Below are positions 55,724 to 64,000 of a stretch of 64,000 bases of DNA, in pieces. The position numbers and the translations under genes were made by a program. Source of the DNA: Dolomitihabitans soli (GTDB lineage Bacteria; Actinomycetota; Actinomycetes; Streptosporangiales; Streptosporangiaceae); contig NZ_JAKNTW010000007.1 in NCBI RefSeq assembly GCF_022213955.1, positions 310,001-374,000 on the forward strand, written 5' to 3'. The notes below the pieces were generated by a model. That model saw nothing but the letters and a program-made list of their open reading frames with translations, was not told the origin of the DNA and made no database searches. The stretch's first letter is position 1, and each line of letters begins with the position of its first letter.

Positions 55724-55987
55724 CTACAGATGCTTGTAGACCTGCTCCAGCCCGATTCCGCGCGCCAGCATGAGGACCTGCACGTGGTAGAGGAGCTGGG
55801 AGATCTCCTCGGCCGCACGTTCGTCCGACTCGTGTTCGGCCGCCATCCAGCTCTCCGCGGCCTCCTCGACGACCTTCTTGCCGATGGCATGGACGCCGGC
55901 GTCGAGCGCGGCGACGGTCCCCGAGCCGGGGGGCCGGGTTAGCGCCTTGTCAGACAGCTCGGCGAACAGCTCTTCGAAGGTCTTCAT
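55724..55987 (-). CDS. hisE: phosphoribosyl-ATP diphosphatase
   Basis: HisE removes pyrophosphate from PR-ATP, the second step of histidine synthesis. The 87-aa protein ([20 protein letters not shown]) has the all-alpha MazG/HisE fold with the metal-binding helices [20 protein letters not shown] and [18 protein letters not shown]. Length is normal for stand-alone HisE. It precedes hisG on the same strand, and a 108-bp spacer upstream, after the beta-mannosidase gene, must contain the promoter. Confidence 0.95.
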   Translation of the reverse strand: MKTFEELFAELSDKALTRPPGSGTVAALDAGVHAIGKKVVEEAAESWMAAEHESDERAAEEISQLLYHVQVLMLARGIGLEQVYKHL

Positions 55988-56095
55988 GATCTCTCTCGGC
56001 GATCGGTGGCGTGTACGTCCAGCCTAACGCCGCCCGGACACCGAACGTGCGTCACCTCACTGGACGCCGATGACTCGTGGCGTCTCGGGCACGTG

Positions 56096-58507
56096 TCACC
56101 TCCCCGCGTCGTTCACGCACCGCAGCACGGGGTGGCTCGTCAGGGCCGCGGGGTCGAGGTCCGCGGTGGTGGTCACGTGGAAGACGGCGGTCTCCCCCGG
56201 CAGCAGGGTCAGGAGCATGGTGTCCACGCTCGCGTCCGGGTCGAGCCGGTCGGGGAAGAGGGCGAGGTCGCGCAGGATGGTCCTGGCGGTGACGCGTACC
56301 CGAACGCCGCCCTCGACGGGCTCGACGACCGCGTCGAACCCGGCGGGCGGGAAGTCCGCCTCGGTGTCCTCCACGTAGAACCGCACGGCCGTGACGTCGC
56401 CGAGCCCGGCGGTCAGGACCTCGCGCGCCGGGTCGCCCGGTTCCGTCACGGCGGCGGGCAGGTCGATCGCCACCCGGCCGCGCGGCGGCAGCCGTACCGG
56501 GAAGGACTCCTTGGCCAGTGGTTCGCCCGCGAGGTTCCGGCGGATGACGGTCAGGTCGCCCGACCAGGGCGCGGGGCCGTCGTTGACGACCACGGCGGTG
56601 TCGTCCTGGATCGTGACGAGGCGGTCGGCGTAGACGCGGCGCAGGGCGTACCACAGGGGTTTGCGGCGGCCGTCTCCGTCGACGGCGGACCAGGAGGTGA
56701 CCGGCCAGCAGTCGTTGAGCTGCCACACGATGGTGCCCGCGCAGTGCGGGGCCAGGGCGCGGAACCGCTCGATGCCGAAGGACATCGCGCGGGCCTGGTT
56801 GAGCTGGGTGTAGTAGTGCCAGTCGTCGAAGGTCGCCGGCTGGGGAAGGTGGTCGCCGAGGCCGCGGAGGAGCTTGGCGGCGCCGTCGTCGGCCTTCTGG
56901 TGGGAGGAGGCGGGGGTGAGCGGCCCACCGGGGGCGGCGCGGCGCAGGGTGGCGTACGCGGGCGGCCCCTGGAAGCCGAACTCGGCGACGAACCTGGGCC
57001 GGTAGGAGGCGTAGTGGGTGTAGTCGCGGGCGTTCCACACGTCCCAGATGTGCACGGTGCCGCGCGCGGGGTCGTTGGGCGGCAGGCCGGGGGCTCCGGA
57101 GTAGGGGCTGCCCGGCCAGTAGGGGCGGGTGGGGTCGAGTTCGGCGACGACGCGGGGCAGCAGGTCGTGGTAGAAGCCCTCGCCCCAGGTACGGCCCGCC
57201 AGGTCGGCCTGCCAGCCCCAGTCGGCGTGGCCTTCCAGGTTCTCGTTGTTGCCGCACCACAGCACCAGGGACGGCCGCCACGCCAGGCGGGTGACGTTCT
57301 CCCTGGCCTCGGCCGCCACCTCGGTGGCGAACGGCTCCTCCTCGGGGTAGGCGGCGCAGGCGAAGGGGAAGTCCTGCCAGACCAGCAGGCCCATCTCGTC
57401 GGCGAGGTCGTAGAAGTCCTCGCTCTCGTAGAGGCCGCCGCCCCACACCCGGAGCAGGTTGACGTTGGCGGCGGTGGCCTGCTCGAAGCGCTCGGCCAGC
57501 CGGGCGCGGGTCACCCGATCCGGGAAGCAGTCGTCGGGGATCCAGTTCACGCCGCGCACGAAGACGGGCTCGTCGTTGACGTGCAGGGTGAACGCGCCGC
57601 CGGTCTGGTCCAGCCGGACCGACCGGAATCCGATCTCCCGCCGCCACACCTGCTCCCCCGGCTCGCCCTGTCCGCCCGGCTCTCCCGGCTCTCCCGGCGA
57701 ACCAGGCTCCCCCAGCGAGACGGTGAGCGGGTAGCGGGTCTGCTCGCCGTACCCTCTCGGCCACCACAGGCCGGGTTCCGGCACCTGCAGGGTGATGACC
57801 CCCGAGGTCTCGCCCGGGGCCAGCCGTACCTCGCCGGTGACGCCCGCGACCTCGGCGGTCACCGTCAGGGGAAGGTCGCCGGCGCGTTCGACGGTGACGT
57901 GCACGGCCACCCGCCCGTCGCGGCCGTCCATGGTGACCAGGGGACGTACGGCGGCGAGCCGCGCGCCGCTCCACGCGGACAGGCCGATGGGCCGCCAGAT
58001 GCCGGAGGTGACCAGGGTGGGCCCCCAGTCCCAGCCGAAGTTGCAGGCCATCTTGCGGATGAACTGGTACGGCTCGGCGTAGGCGCCCGGCCGGTCGCCG
58101 AGCGCCGCCCGCTGCCGCTCCGCGTACTCGTACGGCGAGCCGAAGCGCACCGTGAGCGTGTTGCCCCCCTCCCGGAGCAGATCCCGTACGGCGAAGCGGT
58201 AGGAGCGATGCTGGTTGGCCGTGCCGCCCACCTCGACGCCGTTGAGCAGCACGGTGGCCACCGTGTCGAGGCCCTCGCAGACGAGGTCGGCGCGGTCGTG
58301 GCCGTCGGGACGCCAGGCGAAGGACGTCTCGTAGACCCATTCGGAGCGTCCGATCCAGCCGAGCGCGGTCTCGTTGTCGGCCAGGTAGGGATCCTCGATC
58401 CGGCCGGCGGCGAGCAGATCGGTGTGCACGCATCCGGGGACGTTCGCGGGCACACGGATCTCACCCGACGTGCTGGACAGGGTCCAGCCGTCGTGCAGGT
58501 TCCTCAA
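56096..58507 (-). CDS. GH2 beta-mannosidase
   Basis: An 803-aa cytoplasmic exo-glycosidase for manno-oligosaccharides: sugar-binding domain (RNLHDGWTLSS to IRKMACNFGWDWGPT), immunoglobulin-like domain, TIM barrel, C-terminal domains. Catalytic Glu422 (WCGNNENLEG, acid/base) and Glu509 (FVAEFGFQG, nucleophile) are present, and NFGWDWGP is typical of beta-mannosidases. The start is TTG 58507: it overlaps the upstream stop (TTGA) with GAGGAG six bases before it, and no ATG fits. Residues 266-286 form a collagen-like G-x-y insert. It is the last gene of the family-5 transporter operon, so transported sugars are probably beta-mannosides. Confidence 0.92.
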   Translation of the reverse strand: MRNLHDGWTLSSTSGEIRVPANVPGCVHTDLLAAGRIEDPYLADNETALGWIGRSEWVYETSFAWRPDGHDRADLVCEGLDTVATVLLNGVEVGGTANQHRSYRFAVRDLLREGGNTLTVRFGSPYEYAERQRAALGDRPGAYAEPYQFIRKMACNFGWDWGPTLVTSGIWRPIGLSAWSGARLAAVRPLVTMDGRDGRVAVHVTVERAGDLPLTVTAEVAGVTGEVRLAPGETSGVITLQVPEPGLWWPRGYGEQTRYPLTVSLGEPGSPGEPGEPGGQGEPGEQVWRREIGFRSVRLDQTGGAFTLHVNDEPVFVRGVNWIPDDCFPDRVTRARLAERFEQATAANVNLLRVWGGGLYESEDFYDLADEMGLLVWQDFPFACAAYPEEEPFATEVAAEARENVTRLAWRPSLVLWCGNNENLEGHADWGWQADLAGRTWGEGFYHDLLPRVVAELDPTRPYWPGSPYSGAPGLPPNDPARGTVHIWDVWNARDYTHYASYRPRFVAEFGFQGPPAYATLRRAAPGGPLTPASSHQKADDGAAKLLRGLGDHLPQPATFDDWHYYTQLNQARAMSFGIERFRALAPHCAGTIVWQLNDCWPVTSWSAVDGDGRRKPLWYALRRVYADRLVTIQDDTAVVVNDGPAPWSGDLTVIRRNLAGEPLAKESFPVRLPPRGRVAIDLPAAVTEPGDPAREVLTAGLGDVTAVRFYVEDTEADFPPAGFDAVVEPVEGGVRVRVTARTILRDLALFPDRLDPDASVDTMLLTLLPGETAVFHVTTTADLDPAALTSHPVLRCVNDAGR

Positions 58508-59385
58508 TTGACGCTCCTCAGGCTCTGCTCCTGCCGTACCAGGTGACCAGGTTCGACCTCGACCAGGGCGGCGGCGCCGTAATCGAGGATGTCGAGTGGC
58601 ACGGCGGGTGTGTCGTCCCATTTGGTGGTGAGCTGCGGTACCGATGACAGCAGCTTGGCGGTGTAGGGGTGGCGCGGGTCGGTGAACACCTTGTCGGTGA
58701 GGCCCATCTCCACGACGTGGCCGCGGTGCATGACCACGGTGCGCTCGCTGACGTAGTTGCCCAGCGAGAGGTCGTGGGTGACGAACAGCACGCCCAGGCC
58801 GCGCGACTTGAGGTCGGCGAGCAGGTTGAGCACGTCGATCCGGGTGGAGGCGTCCAGCATGCTGGTGATCTCGTCGGCGACCAGGAACTTGATGTCGAGC
58901 AGCAGCGCCCTGGCGATCAGCAGGCGCTGGAGCTGGCCGCCGCTGAGCTGGTGGGGGTACTTGCCGAGCACCTGAGCCGGGTTGAGCCGCACGTCGTCGA
59001 GGGATTCCTCGATCTTGGCGTCCCACTCGGGGGCGGCGACGCGGGGGAAGTACTCCTCCTTGATCATCCGGAACACGCGATCGGCCTTGAAGACGGGGTT
59101 GTAGCAGCTGAAGGGGTCCTGGAAGACGCCCTGCACGCTGCGGTAGTAGGCCTTGCGCGGCAGGGTCGCGATGTCGGCGCCGTCGTAGGTGATCGATCCG
59201 CGGGTGACCGCGGTCAGCCCGAGCACCATCCTGCCGACGGTGCTCTTGCCGCTGCCGCTCTCGCCGATCAGCGAGACCACCTCGCCGGAGCGGATCTCGA
59301 AGCCGACGTCGTCGACGGCGGTCAGGGTGCGGCCGCCGAAGGCGCCCACCTTGTAGATCTTGGCGACTGCGTCGAGCTTCAGCAT
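58504..59385 (-). CDS. ABC transporter ATPase (DppF/OppF-like)
   Basis: A 293-aa ATPase of a peptide/oligosaccharide importer: Walker A LIGESGSGKSTVGR, Q-loop GVFQDPFSCYNPV, signature QLSGGQLQRLLIARAL, Walker B FLVADEITSMLDAS and the switch His in FVTHDLSLGN. The carboxy-terminal HPYTAKLLSSVPQ is the usual OppD/F family tail. ATG 59385 overlaps the upstream gene's stop by one base. It pairs with the adjacent DppD-like ATPase. The beta-mannosidase follows with a 4-base overlap. Confidence 0.93.
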   Translation of the reverse strand: MLKLDAVAKIYKVGAFGGRTLTAVDDVGFEIRSGEVVSLIGESGSGKSTVGRMVLGLTAVTRGSITYDGADIATLPRKAYYRSVQGVFQDPFSCYNPVFKADRVFRMIKEEYFPRVAAPEWDAKIEESLDDVRLNPAQVLGKYPHQLSGGQLQRLLIARALLLDIKFLVADEITSMLDASTRIDVLNLLADLKSRGLGVLFVTHDLSLGNYVSERTVVMHRGHVVEMGLTDKVFTDPRHPYTAKLLSSVPQLTTKWDDTPAVPLDILDYGAAALVEVEPGHLVRQEQSLRSVN

Positions 59386-60332
59386 CAGGCCTTCCAGCAC
59401 GCGACGAAGTGGTCCGGCTCGACCTCGACCGCCGGCGGTTCCTCCGCGCACTTGTCGTGGGCGAGGGGGCAGCGGTCGCGGAACCGGCAGCCGGTCGGGG
59501 GGTCCAGCAGCGAGGGCGGGCTGCCGGGGATGCCCGCGAGCTTGCGGTCGGCGTAGCGGACGCCCACCTCGGGCAGGGAGGAGATCAGGAGCTTGGTGTA
59601 AGGATGCCGCGGCGCGTTGACGATCACGTCGGCGCGGGCCTTCTCCGCGACCTTGCCCGCGTACATCACCATGATCGTGTCGGCGATCTGGTAGGTCAGC
59701 GAGATGTCGTGGGTGATGAAGATCACGCTGCGCACGAAGCCCCGGTCGCGGAACCCGACGAGGGTCCTGGCCACGGCCTTCTGGGTGGAGACGTCCAGCG
59801 CGGAGGTGATCTCGTCGGCGATCAGCAGCGAGGGGTCGAGCAGGGTCGAGATGACCATCACCATGCGCTGCTTCATGCCGCCGGAGAGCTCCAGCGGGTA
59901 GCTGCCGAGCACCTCGCGGGGCAGCTCCACCAGGTCCAGGCGGCGTTCCAGTTCCCCGGCCAGGTTCCGGTAGCGCAGGCCGCGCGACTCCAGCAGGTCG
60001 GCGACCATCTTGCCGATCTTGCGGGTCGGATTCATCGCGCTCATGGCGTACTGCGGAATGATGGACACCTCGCTGAACCTGAAGCGGTTCATCCGCCGGT
60101 CGTCGCCGATCGGCAGTTCGGCCCCGTCGAGCTCGACGGTCCCGCCGGTGTGCCGCATCCGCCCGTCCATCCGGATCAGGCTCTTGCCCAGGGTCGTCTT
60201 GCCGCAGCCCGACTCCCCCGCGAGCCCGAGGATCTCACCGTCCCCGACGGCGAAGGTGACGCCGTCGAGGGCCTTCACCTCGCCCCTGAGCGTCTGGTAG
60301 TAGACCTTCAGGTCGTTCACCCGCAGTCCCAT
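59385..60332 (-). CDS. ABC transporter ATPase (DppD/OppD-like)
   Basis: A 315-aa ATPase: Walker A GLAGESGCGKTTLGK, Q-loop SIIPQYAMSAMNPTRKI, signature LSGGMKQRMVMVISTLL, Walker B LLIADEITSALDVS and switch His in ITHDISLT. The C-terminus bears the oligopeptide-type iron-sulfur-like cysteine motif (CRFRDRCPLAHDKCAEEPPA plus HFVACWKA), as in DppD. The stop/start overlap with the permease upstream and with the next ATPase (TGATG) shows tight coupling. Together the two ATPases power the importer. Confidence 0.93.
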   Translation of the reverse strand: MGLRVNDLKVYYQTLRGEVKALDGVTFAVGDGEILGLAGESGCGKTTLGKSLIRMDGRMRHTGGTVELDGAELPIGDDRRMNRFRFSEVSIIPQYAMSAMNPTRKIGKMVADLLESRGLRYRNLAGELERRLDLVELPREVLGSYPLELSGGMKQRMVMVISTLLDPSLLIADEITSALDVSTQKAVARTLVGFRDRGFVRSVIFITHDISLTYQIADTIMVMYAGKVAEKARADVIVNAPRHPYTKLLISSLPEVGVRYADRKLAGIPGSPPSLLDPPTGCRFRDRCPLAHDKCAEEPPAVEVEPDHFVACWKA

Positions 60333-61213
60333 CAGGTCTCCCTCAGCCGCGGGTTGAACACCTCGTCGAGCCCCACGTTCATCACGTAGAGCGCGCCCAC
60401 CACCGCCGTGATGCCGATGCCGGGCGGCACGAACCACCACCACAGACCGAGTTGCAGCGCGCTCCACTTGACCGCGTTGTTCATCATCAGGCCGAGCGAC
60501 ATGCCGTCGGTCGGGCCCAGGCCGATGAAGTCGAGGGTGGCCGCGGCGAGCACCGCGCCGCCGAACAGCAGGATGAAGGTCATGAACAGGTAGGAGCTCA
60601 TGTTGGGCGCGATCTCACGCGTGATGATCTTCCAGGTGCGCACCCCGCTCAGCCTGGCCAGGTCCACGAAGTCCCTGGACGCCAGGGTGAGGGTCTGCGC
60701 CCGGACCGCCCGTGCCGCCCAGGGCCAGGACGTGAACCCGATGAACAACGCCTCGACCATGACCCCGCGCACCTTCAGGTAGGCCGCGATGATGATGAGC
60801 ACGGCCAGCGTGGGGATGACCAGCAGGATGTTGGTGACCATGTTGAGGATCTCGTCCACCCAGCCGCCCCGGTAGCCGGCCACGAAGCCGACGACCATCC
60901 CCACCACGGCGGCCAGGCCCCCGCCCAGCAGGCCGACCAGGAAGGTGGAGCGCAGGCCGTGCACGAACTGGCTGTAGACGTCCTGCCCGAACATCGTGGT
61001 GCCGAGCAGATGGTCGCCGCCCGGAGCCTGCCCGGGCACGCCGATGTACTCCGTCGGGGACACGTCGTGCAGGATCGGCCCGGCGATCGCGAGCACCAGG
61101 GCGGCCAGCACGACGAACGCCCCGACGAGGAGCTTCTTGTTCCGCAGCGCGAAATGGAGGGTCTCGCCTCCCCGCCGCTTCGCCGGGAGGACGATCTGGT
61201 CGGTCTGGGTCAT
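60332..61213 (-). CDS. ABC transporter permease (DppC-like)
   Basis: A 293-aa membrane protein with six hydrophobic helices. The N-terminal helix ALRNKKLLVGAFVVLAALVL is followed by the loop LLGTTMFGQDVYSQFVHGLR typical of DppC, and the EAA-like coupling loop is ASRDFVDLARLSGVRTWKI. The ATG overlaps the stop of the second permease gene (ATGA). It forms the translocation channel with that partner. Confidence 0.93.
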   Translation of the reverse strand: MTQTDQIVLPAKRRGGETLHFALRNKKLLVGAFVVLAALVLAIAGPILHDVSPTEYIGVPGQAPGGDHLLGTTMFGQDVYSQFVHGLRSTFLVGLLGGGLAAVVGMVVGFVAGYRGGWVDEILNMVTNILLVIPTLAVLIIIAAYLKVRGVMVEALFIGFTSWPWAARAVRAQTLTLASRDFVDLARLSGVRTWKIITREIAPNMSSYLFMTFILLFGGAVLAAATLDFIGLGPTDGMSLGLMMNNAVKWSALQLGLWWWFVPPGIGITAVVGALYVMNVGLDEVFNPRLRET

Positions 61214-62205
61214 ACGGCGTTCCCTTGCATCCGGATCCGGGTCCGCGGATCGACCAGGGTGTAGACGACGTCGATGATGAAGTTGGCGACCAGCACCCCC
61301 AGCACGATGAACAGGAAGGCCCCCTGCAGCAGGAAGAAATCCTGGTTGTTGATGGCCTGCAGGATCAGGTGGCCGATGCCGGGATAGGAGAAGACGATCT
61401 CGGTCACCAGCGCGCCGGCGACGATCGTGCCCAGTTGCAGGGCCAGCCCGGTGATCTGCGGCAGCACCGCGTTCCTGAAGGCGTACCCCCGGACCAGCCG
61501 GCTCCGCGCGCCCAGCGCCTGAAGGTAGTTGGCGTAGTCGGACTCCAGCTCGTAGATGATCAGGTTGCGCATCCCGATGGCCCAGCCGCCGAACATCACC
61601 AGGAACAGCGAGGAGAACGGCAGCACCCAGTGCACCGCCAGGCTGCCGAGGAACTCCCACGACCAGGAGGGCTGCACCGCGAAGCTGTAGGCGTGCGACA
61701 CGGGGAAGATCCCCGCGAGGATCGCCAGCGTCCAGGCCAGCAACAGCGCCAGCCACATGTACGGCGTGGCCGTCAGCAGGTAGCCGATCGGCAGGACCGT
61801 GTTGTCCAGCCACTTCCTGCGCGCGGCGAACGCGCCGAACCTGTTCCCCGCCCACCAGCTCAGCAGGATCGCCGGAATCAGCAACCCCAGCGTGTACGGC
61901 ACGGCCCGGATGATGAGGTCGGTGACCGGCGTGGGGAAGGCCCAGATGCTGATCCCCATGTCCCCCCGGAGCAGCGCGGCCCAGAAGTTGACGTACTGCT
62001 GCCACCACGGCACGTCGAGCCCGAACAGGTTGGTGTAGTGCGCCCGCATGGCGTCGACCGAAGCCGGGTCGGCCACCTGGGCCCTGGCTACCAGGCCCTG
62101 GATGGGGTCGCCGGGCATGAAGCGCGGGATCATCCAGTTGATCGTCACGGCCACGAAGAACGTCAGGGCGTAGATCAGCGCCTTCCTGCCGAAGTACTGT
62201 CGCAA
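61210..62205 (-). CDS. ABC transporter permease (DppB-like)
   Basis: A 331-aa permease with six helices: N-terminal LIYALTFFVAVTINWMIPRF and MPGDPIQGLV, the latter a family hallmark, then the coupling loop SDYANYLQALGARSRLVRGY. The C-terminus NFIIDVVYTLVDPRTRIRMQ is typical of DppB. It follows the substrate-binding lipoprotein gene after a 70-bp spacer with a strong hairpin. Confidence 0.94.
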   Translation of the reverse strand: MRQYFGRKALIYALTFFVAVTINWMIPRFMPGDPIQGLVARAQVADPASVDAMRAHYTNLFGLDVPWWQQYVNFWAALLRGDMGISIWAFPTPVTDLIIRAVPYTLGLLIPAILLSWWAGNRFGAFAARRKWLDNTVLPIGYLLTATPYMWLALLLAWTLAILAGIFPVSHAYSFAVQPSWSWEFLGSLAVHWVLPFSSLFLVMFGGWAIGMRNLIIYELESDYANYLQALGARSRLVRGYAFRNAVLPQITGLALQLGTIVAGALVTEIVFSYPGIGHLILQAINNQDFFLLQGAFLFIVLGVLVANFIIDVVYTLVDPRTRIRMQGNAV

Positions 62206-62235
62206 GCGGATCCTCCTGTGAGGGCTGCGATCGAC

Positions 62236-62263
62236 GCCCCCTCCCGGCGAGAAGGGAGGGGGC
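62236..62263 (-). terminator. intra-operon hairpin after the binding-protein gene
   Basis: GCCCCCTCCC and GGGAGGGGGC form a perfect 10-bp stem with an 8-base loop between the binding-protein gene and the first permease. Such elements stabilise or partly terminate the message, making more binding protein than permease. Confidence 0.7.
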
Positions 62264-62275
62264 TCGGACAGAGGA

Positions 62276-64000
62276 TCAGCCTCCGGCGACCGGCTGGAGT
62301 TCGGTGAGGGTGTAGATGCCGCCGAGTTCGATCCAGTTACGCCACAGGGTCGGCGCGTTCTTCGGCGCGCCCGGCGCGGCGGACGGCCAGTTCTTCCAGA
62401 CCGTCGAGGTGCTCTGGGCCCACAGGCCGTTGTACCAAAGCGGGATCACCGGCATGTCGTCGAGCTGGATCTGCTGCAGCTCGGAGGTGATCTTCGCCAT
62501 GCCCTCGGCGTCGTCGGTCGGGCGGTTGTCGAGGTCGCGGACCAGGTCCCAGGCCTTCTTGTTCTCGTACCTGCCGAAGTTGGTGGTGTTCTGCTGCTTC
62601 TGGATGGGCAGCCGGAAGATGTAGTCGTAGTACATCCAGGGCGTGTTGCTGAGCTGGCGCTCATTGTTCAGCAGCATGTCGAACTTGCCGGTGCCCCGGT
62701 CGGCCACCAGCTTGGGATACTCGGGGAAGGCGGGCTCGACGTTGATCCCGGCCTTCTTCGCGCTGCCGCTGATGACCCGGATGGCCTCCATCCAGTCGGT
62801 CCAGCCGTTCGGCACGATGAGTTCCAGCTGGATCTTGGAGCCGTCCTTGTTCTCCACGAACCCGTCGCCGTCGGCGTCCTTGTATCCCGCGTCGGCCAGC
62901 AGCTTCTTGGCCTTGGCCTCGTCGTAGGAGAAGCCGCTCTTCGCGACCACGTCCTTGTCGATGTACTTGTCCCACTGGGGAAGCAGGCCGGTCGGGCTCG
63001 CCGGGAGCACCAGGTTGCCGTAGACCTTCTCCACGATCGTCTTCATGTCGATGGAGCTCGCCATCGCCTTGCGGAAGGCGGGGTCGTCCATCGGCTTCTT
63101 CTCGGTGTTGAGCACCAGCCAGGCCGTGTTGGCCGAGAGCATGTAGGGCGGTTCGGGGTAGTAGGTCTGCACCCCGAACTTGCCCTGGACCAGGTTGGCG
63201 ATGCCGGGCAGGAAGTTGTTGCTGAGGTCGAGGCCGTTCTGCAGCAGCAGGCCCAGCGCCACCTCGTTGCTGCCGTTGACGATGTCCACGATGTACTTGG
63301 GCTTGACGTCGAGGTTGAGCGCCTTGGTGGCCCACCAGCCGTCACGTTTGACCCAGGCCATGCGGTCCTGGTCGTGGCTCTGGTAGGCGTACGGGCCGGT
63401 GCCGACGGGCTTCTCGTTGACCCCGTCGAGCACCTCCTTCTCGTCGCGCCCCTCCCAGAGGTGCTTGGGCACGATCGCCCTGCTGTAGAGGTGGTTGGCC
63501 CACTGCTGGTAGTTGGGCTTGGTGAAGGTGAACTTCGCGGTGGTCGCGTCGACCGCCTCCGCGCTCTTCAGGAAGGTCCACAGCGGGTGGTAGGGGATCG
63601 TCTCCATCTTGCCGAGCTCGAAGGTGAAGACGACGTCCTCGGCGGTCAGCGGCTTGCCGTCGGACCAGGTGACGCCGGGCCGCAGCTTCAGGGTGTACTC
63701 GTTGTCGCCGGTCCAGCTGCCGCTCTCGGCGAGCCACGGGGTGAAGTCGCCCTTCTGCGGGTCGAACAGGAACAGGGTCTCGTAGACCAGGCCCTTGGTG
63801 CCGGTCGCGGAGTCCCATTCGCGGATCGGGTTCCAGTTGGCGGGCGGGCCGTACTGGGTGCCGCTGGTGTAGAGAGTCTGGTTACGGGGGAACGCGCCGT
63901 TCGCGGCGGGGGCCGGAGCGGCGGCGCTGCCTGTGGGCGGGGCGCTCGCGGCCGGTGCCGGGCCGCCACTCGTGCAACCCGCCACCGTCAGGGAGGCCGC
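62276..64000 (-). CDS. solute-binding lipoprotein, family 5, N-terminus beyond the window
   Basis: At least 574 codons of a family-5 extracellular solute-binding protein. The visible N-terminus, ASLTVAGCTSGG, is a lipobox (VAG before the lipidated Cys), so only the start of the signal peptide is missing. Features: a disordered Ala/Pro spacer, YGPPANWNPIREWDSATGTK, TLKLRPGVTWSDGKPLTAED followed by VVFTFELGK (family signature). Related proteins bind di- or oligosaccharides as well as peptides; with a beta-mannosidase in the operon a manno- or cello-oligosaccharide ligand is likely. The promoter lies outside the window. Confidence 0.93.
   Translation of the reverse strand, partial: AASLTVAGCTSGGPAPAASAPPTGSAAAPAPAANGAFPRNQTLYTSGTQYGPPANWNPIREWDSATGTKGLVYETLFLFDPQKGDFTPWLAESGSWTGDNEYTLKLRPGVTWSDGKPLTAEDVVFTFELGKMETIPYHPLWTFLKSAEAVDATTAKFTFTKPNYQQWANHLYSRAIVPKHLWEGRDEKEVLDGVNEKPVGTGPYAYQSHDQDRMAWVKRDGWWATKALNLDVKPKYIVDIVNGSNEVALGLLLQNGLDLSNNFLPGIANLVQGKFGVQTYYPEPPYMLSANTAWLVLNTEKKPMDDPAFRKAMASSIDMKTIVEKVYGNLVLPASPTGLLPQWDKYIDKDVVAKSGFSYDEAKAKKLLADAGYKDADGDGFVENKDGSKIQLELIVPNGWTDWMEAIRVISGSAKKAGINVEPAFPEYPKLVADRGTGKFDMLLNNERQLSNTPWMYYDYIFRLPIQKQQNTTNFGRYENKKAWDLVRDLDNRPTDDAEGMAKITSELQQIQLDDMPVIPLWYNGLWAQSTSTVWKNWPSAAPGAPKNAPTLWRNWIELGGIYTLTELQPVAGG

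Overview
This 64 kb window is high-GC DNA with actinomycete-style GTG and TTG starts, overlapping stop/start codons and strong palindromic terminators. Gene content (fabG-fabI pair, SCO1664/DUF3090/phosphomutase trio, DUF3099 next to a 6C-type small RNA, a CebR box, acVLRF1, a type III PKS cluster) points to a filamentous actinomycete, most likely near Streptosporangiaceae. That placement is inferred from gene content, not from a marker gene. The window looks chromosomal: no insertion sequence, prophage, integrase, CRISPR array, rRNA or tRNA was found.

Layout. 1-8.4 kb is housekeeping: the SCO1664/DUF3090/phosphomutase trio, an aldo/keto reductase, a secreted Pro-rich membrane-anchored protein, fabG-fabI and a TldD/TldD-like pair. 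8.4-10.8 kb has DUF3099, a three-hairpin 6C-like RNA and the moaA-mobA-DUF6457 molybdenum cofactor operon. 10.9-14.7 kb has DUF1579, an ECF sigma factor with a SnoaL-like tail, RtcB RNA ligase and a small His/Arg/Cys-rich secreted peptide. 15-18.8 kb is a giant subtilase whose leader carries a 34-bp palindrome. 18.9-23.3 kb is a phenolic-lipid type cluster: UbiA prenyltransferase, divergent from type III PKS, isoprenylcysteine-methyltransferase-like enzyme and FAD monooxygenase, with two separate degenerate tandem repeats. 23.3-27.5 kb encodes a partner-switching regulator (1270-aa SpoIIE/kinase hybrid plus STAS protein). 28-31.5 kb has a CebR-controlled GH6 cellulase and two paralogous secreted proteins. 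31.6-42.6 kb is mixed: broken P450, AraC, acyl-CoA synthetase, TRIC-like channel, a MocR (YczR-type)/YczE divergent pair, GH15, an uncharacterised protein, LD-carboxypeptidase and a sulfotransferase. 42.6-49.5 kb has an ABC exporter, enoyl-CoA hydratase, a conserved HTH protein, ABC-F, acVLRF1 and a degenerate EAL protein. 49.7-51.5 kb is a GH43-CBM13 enzyme with two LacI-type operators. 51.5-53.9 kb is the dialkylglycine decarboxylase with a divergent LysR gene. 54-56 kb has TetR and hisE-hisG. 56-64 kb is a family-5 ABC transporter operon ending in a GH2 beta-mannosidase.

How the genes work together. Plant-polymer use is the recurring theme (GH6 cellulase under a CebR box, GH43-CBM13, GH2 beta-mannosidase with its importer). 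A translation-quality-control neighbourhood (ABC-F, acVLRF1) and a lipid-quinone type cluster with an added UbiA enzyme are the most distinctive parts. Starts were chosen from Shine-Dalgarno spacing, overlaps and signal peptides. Family names come from recognised motifs, without a database search.
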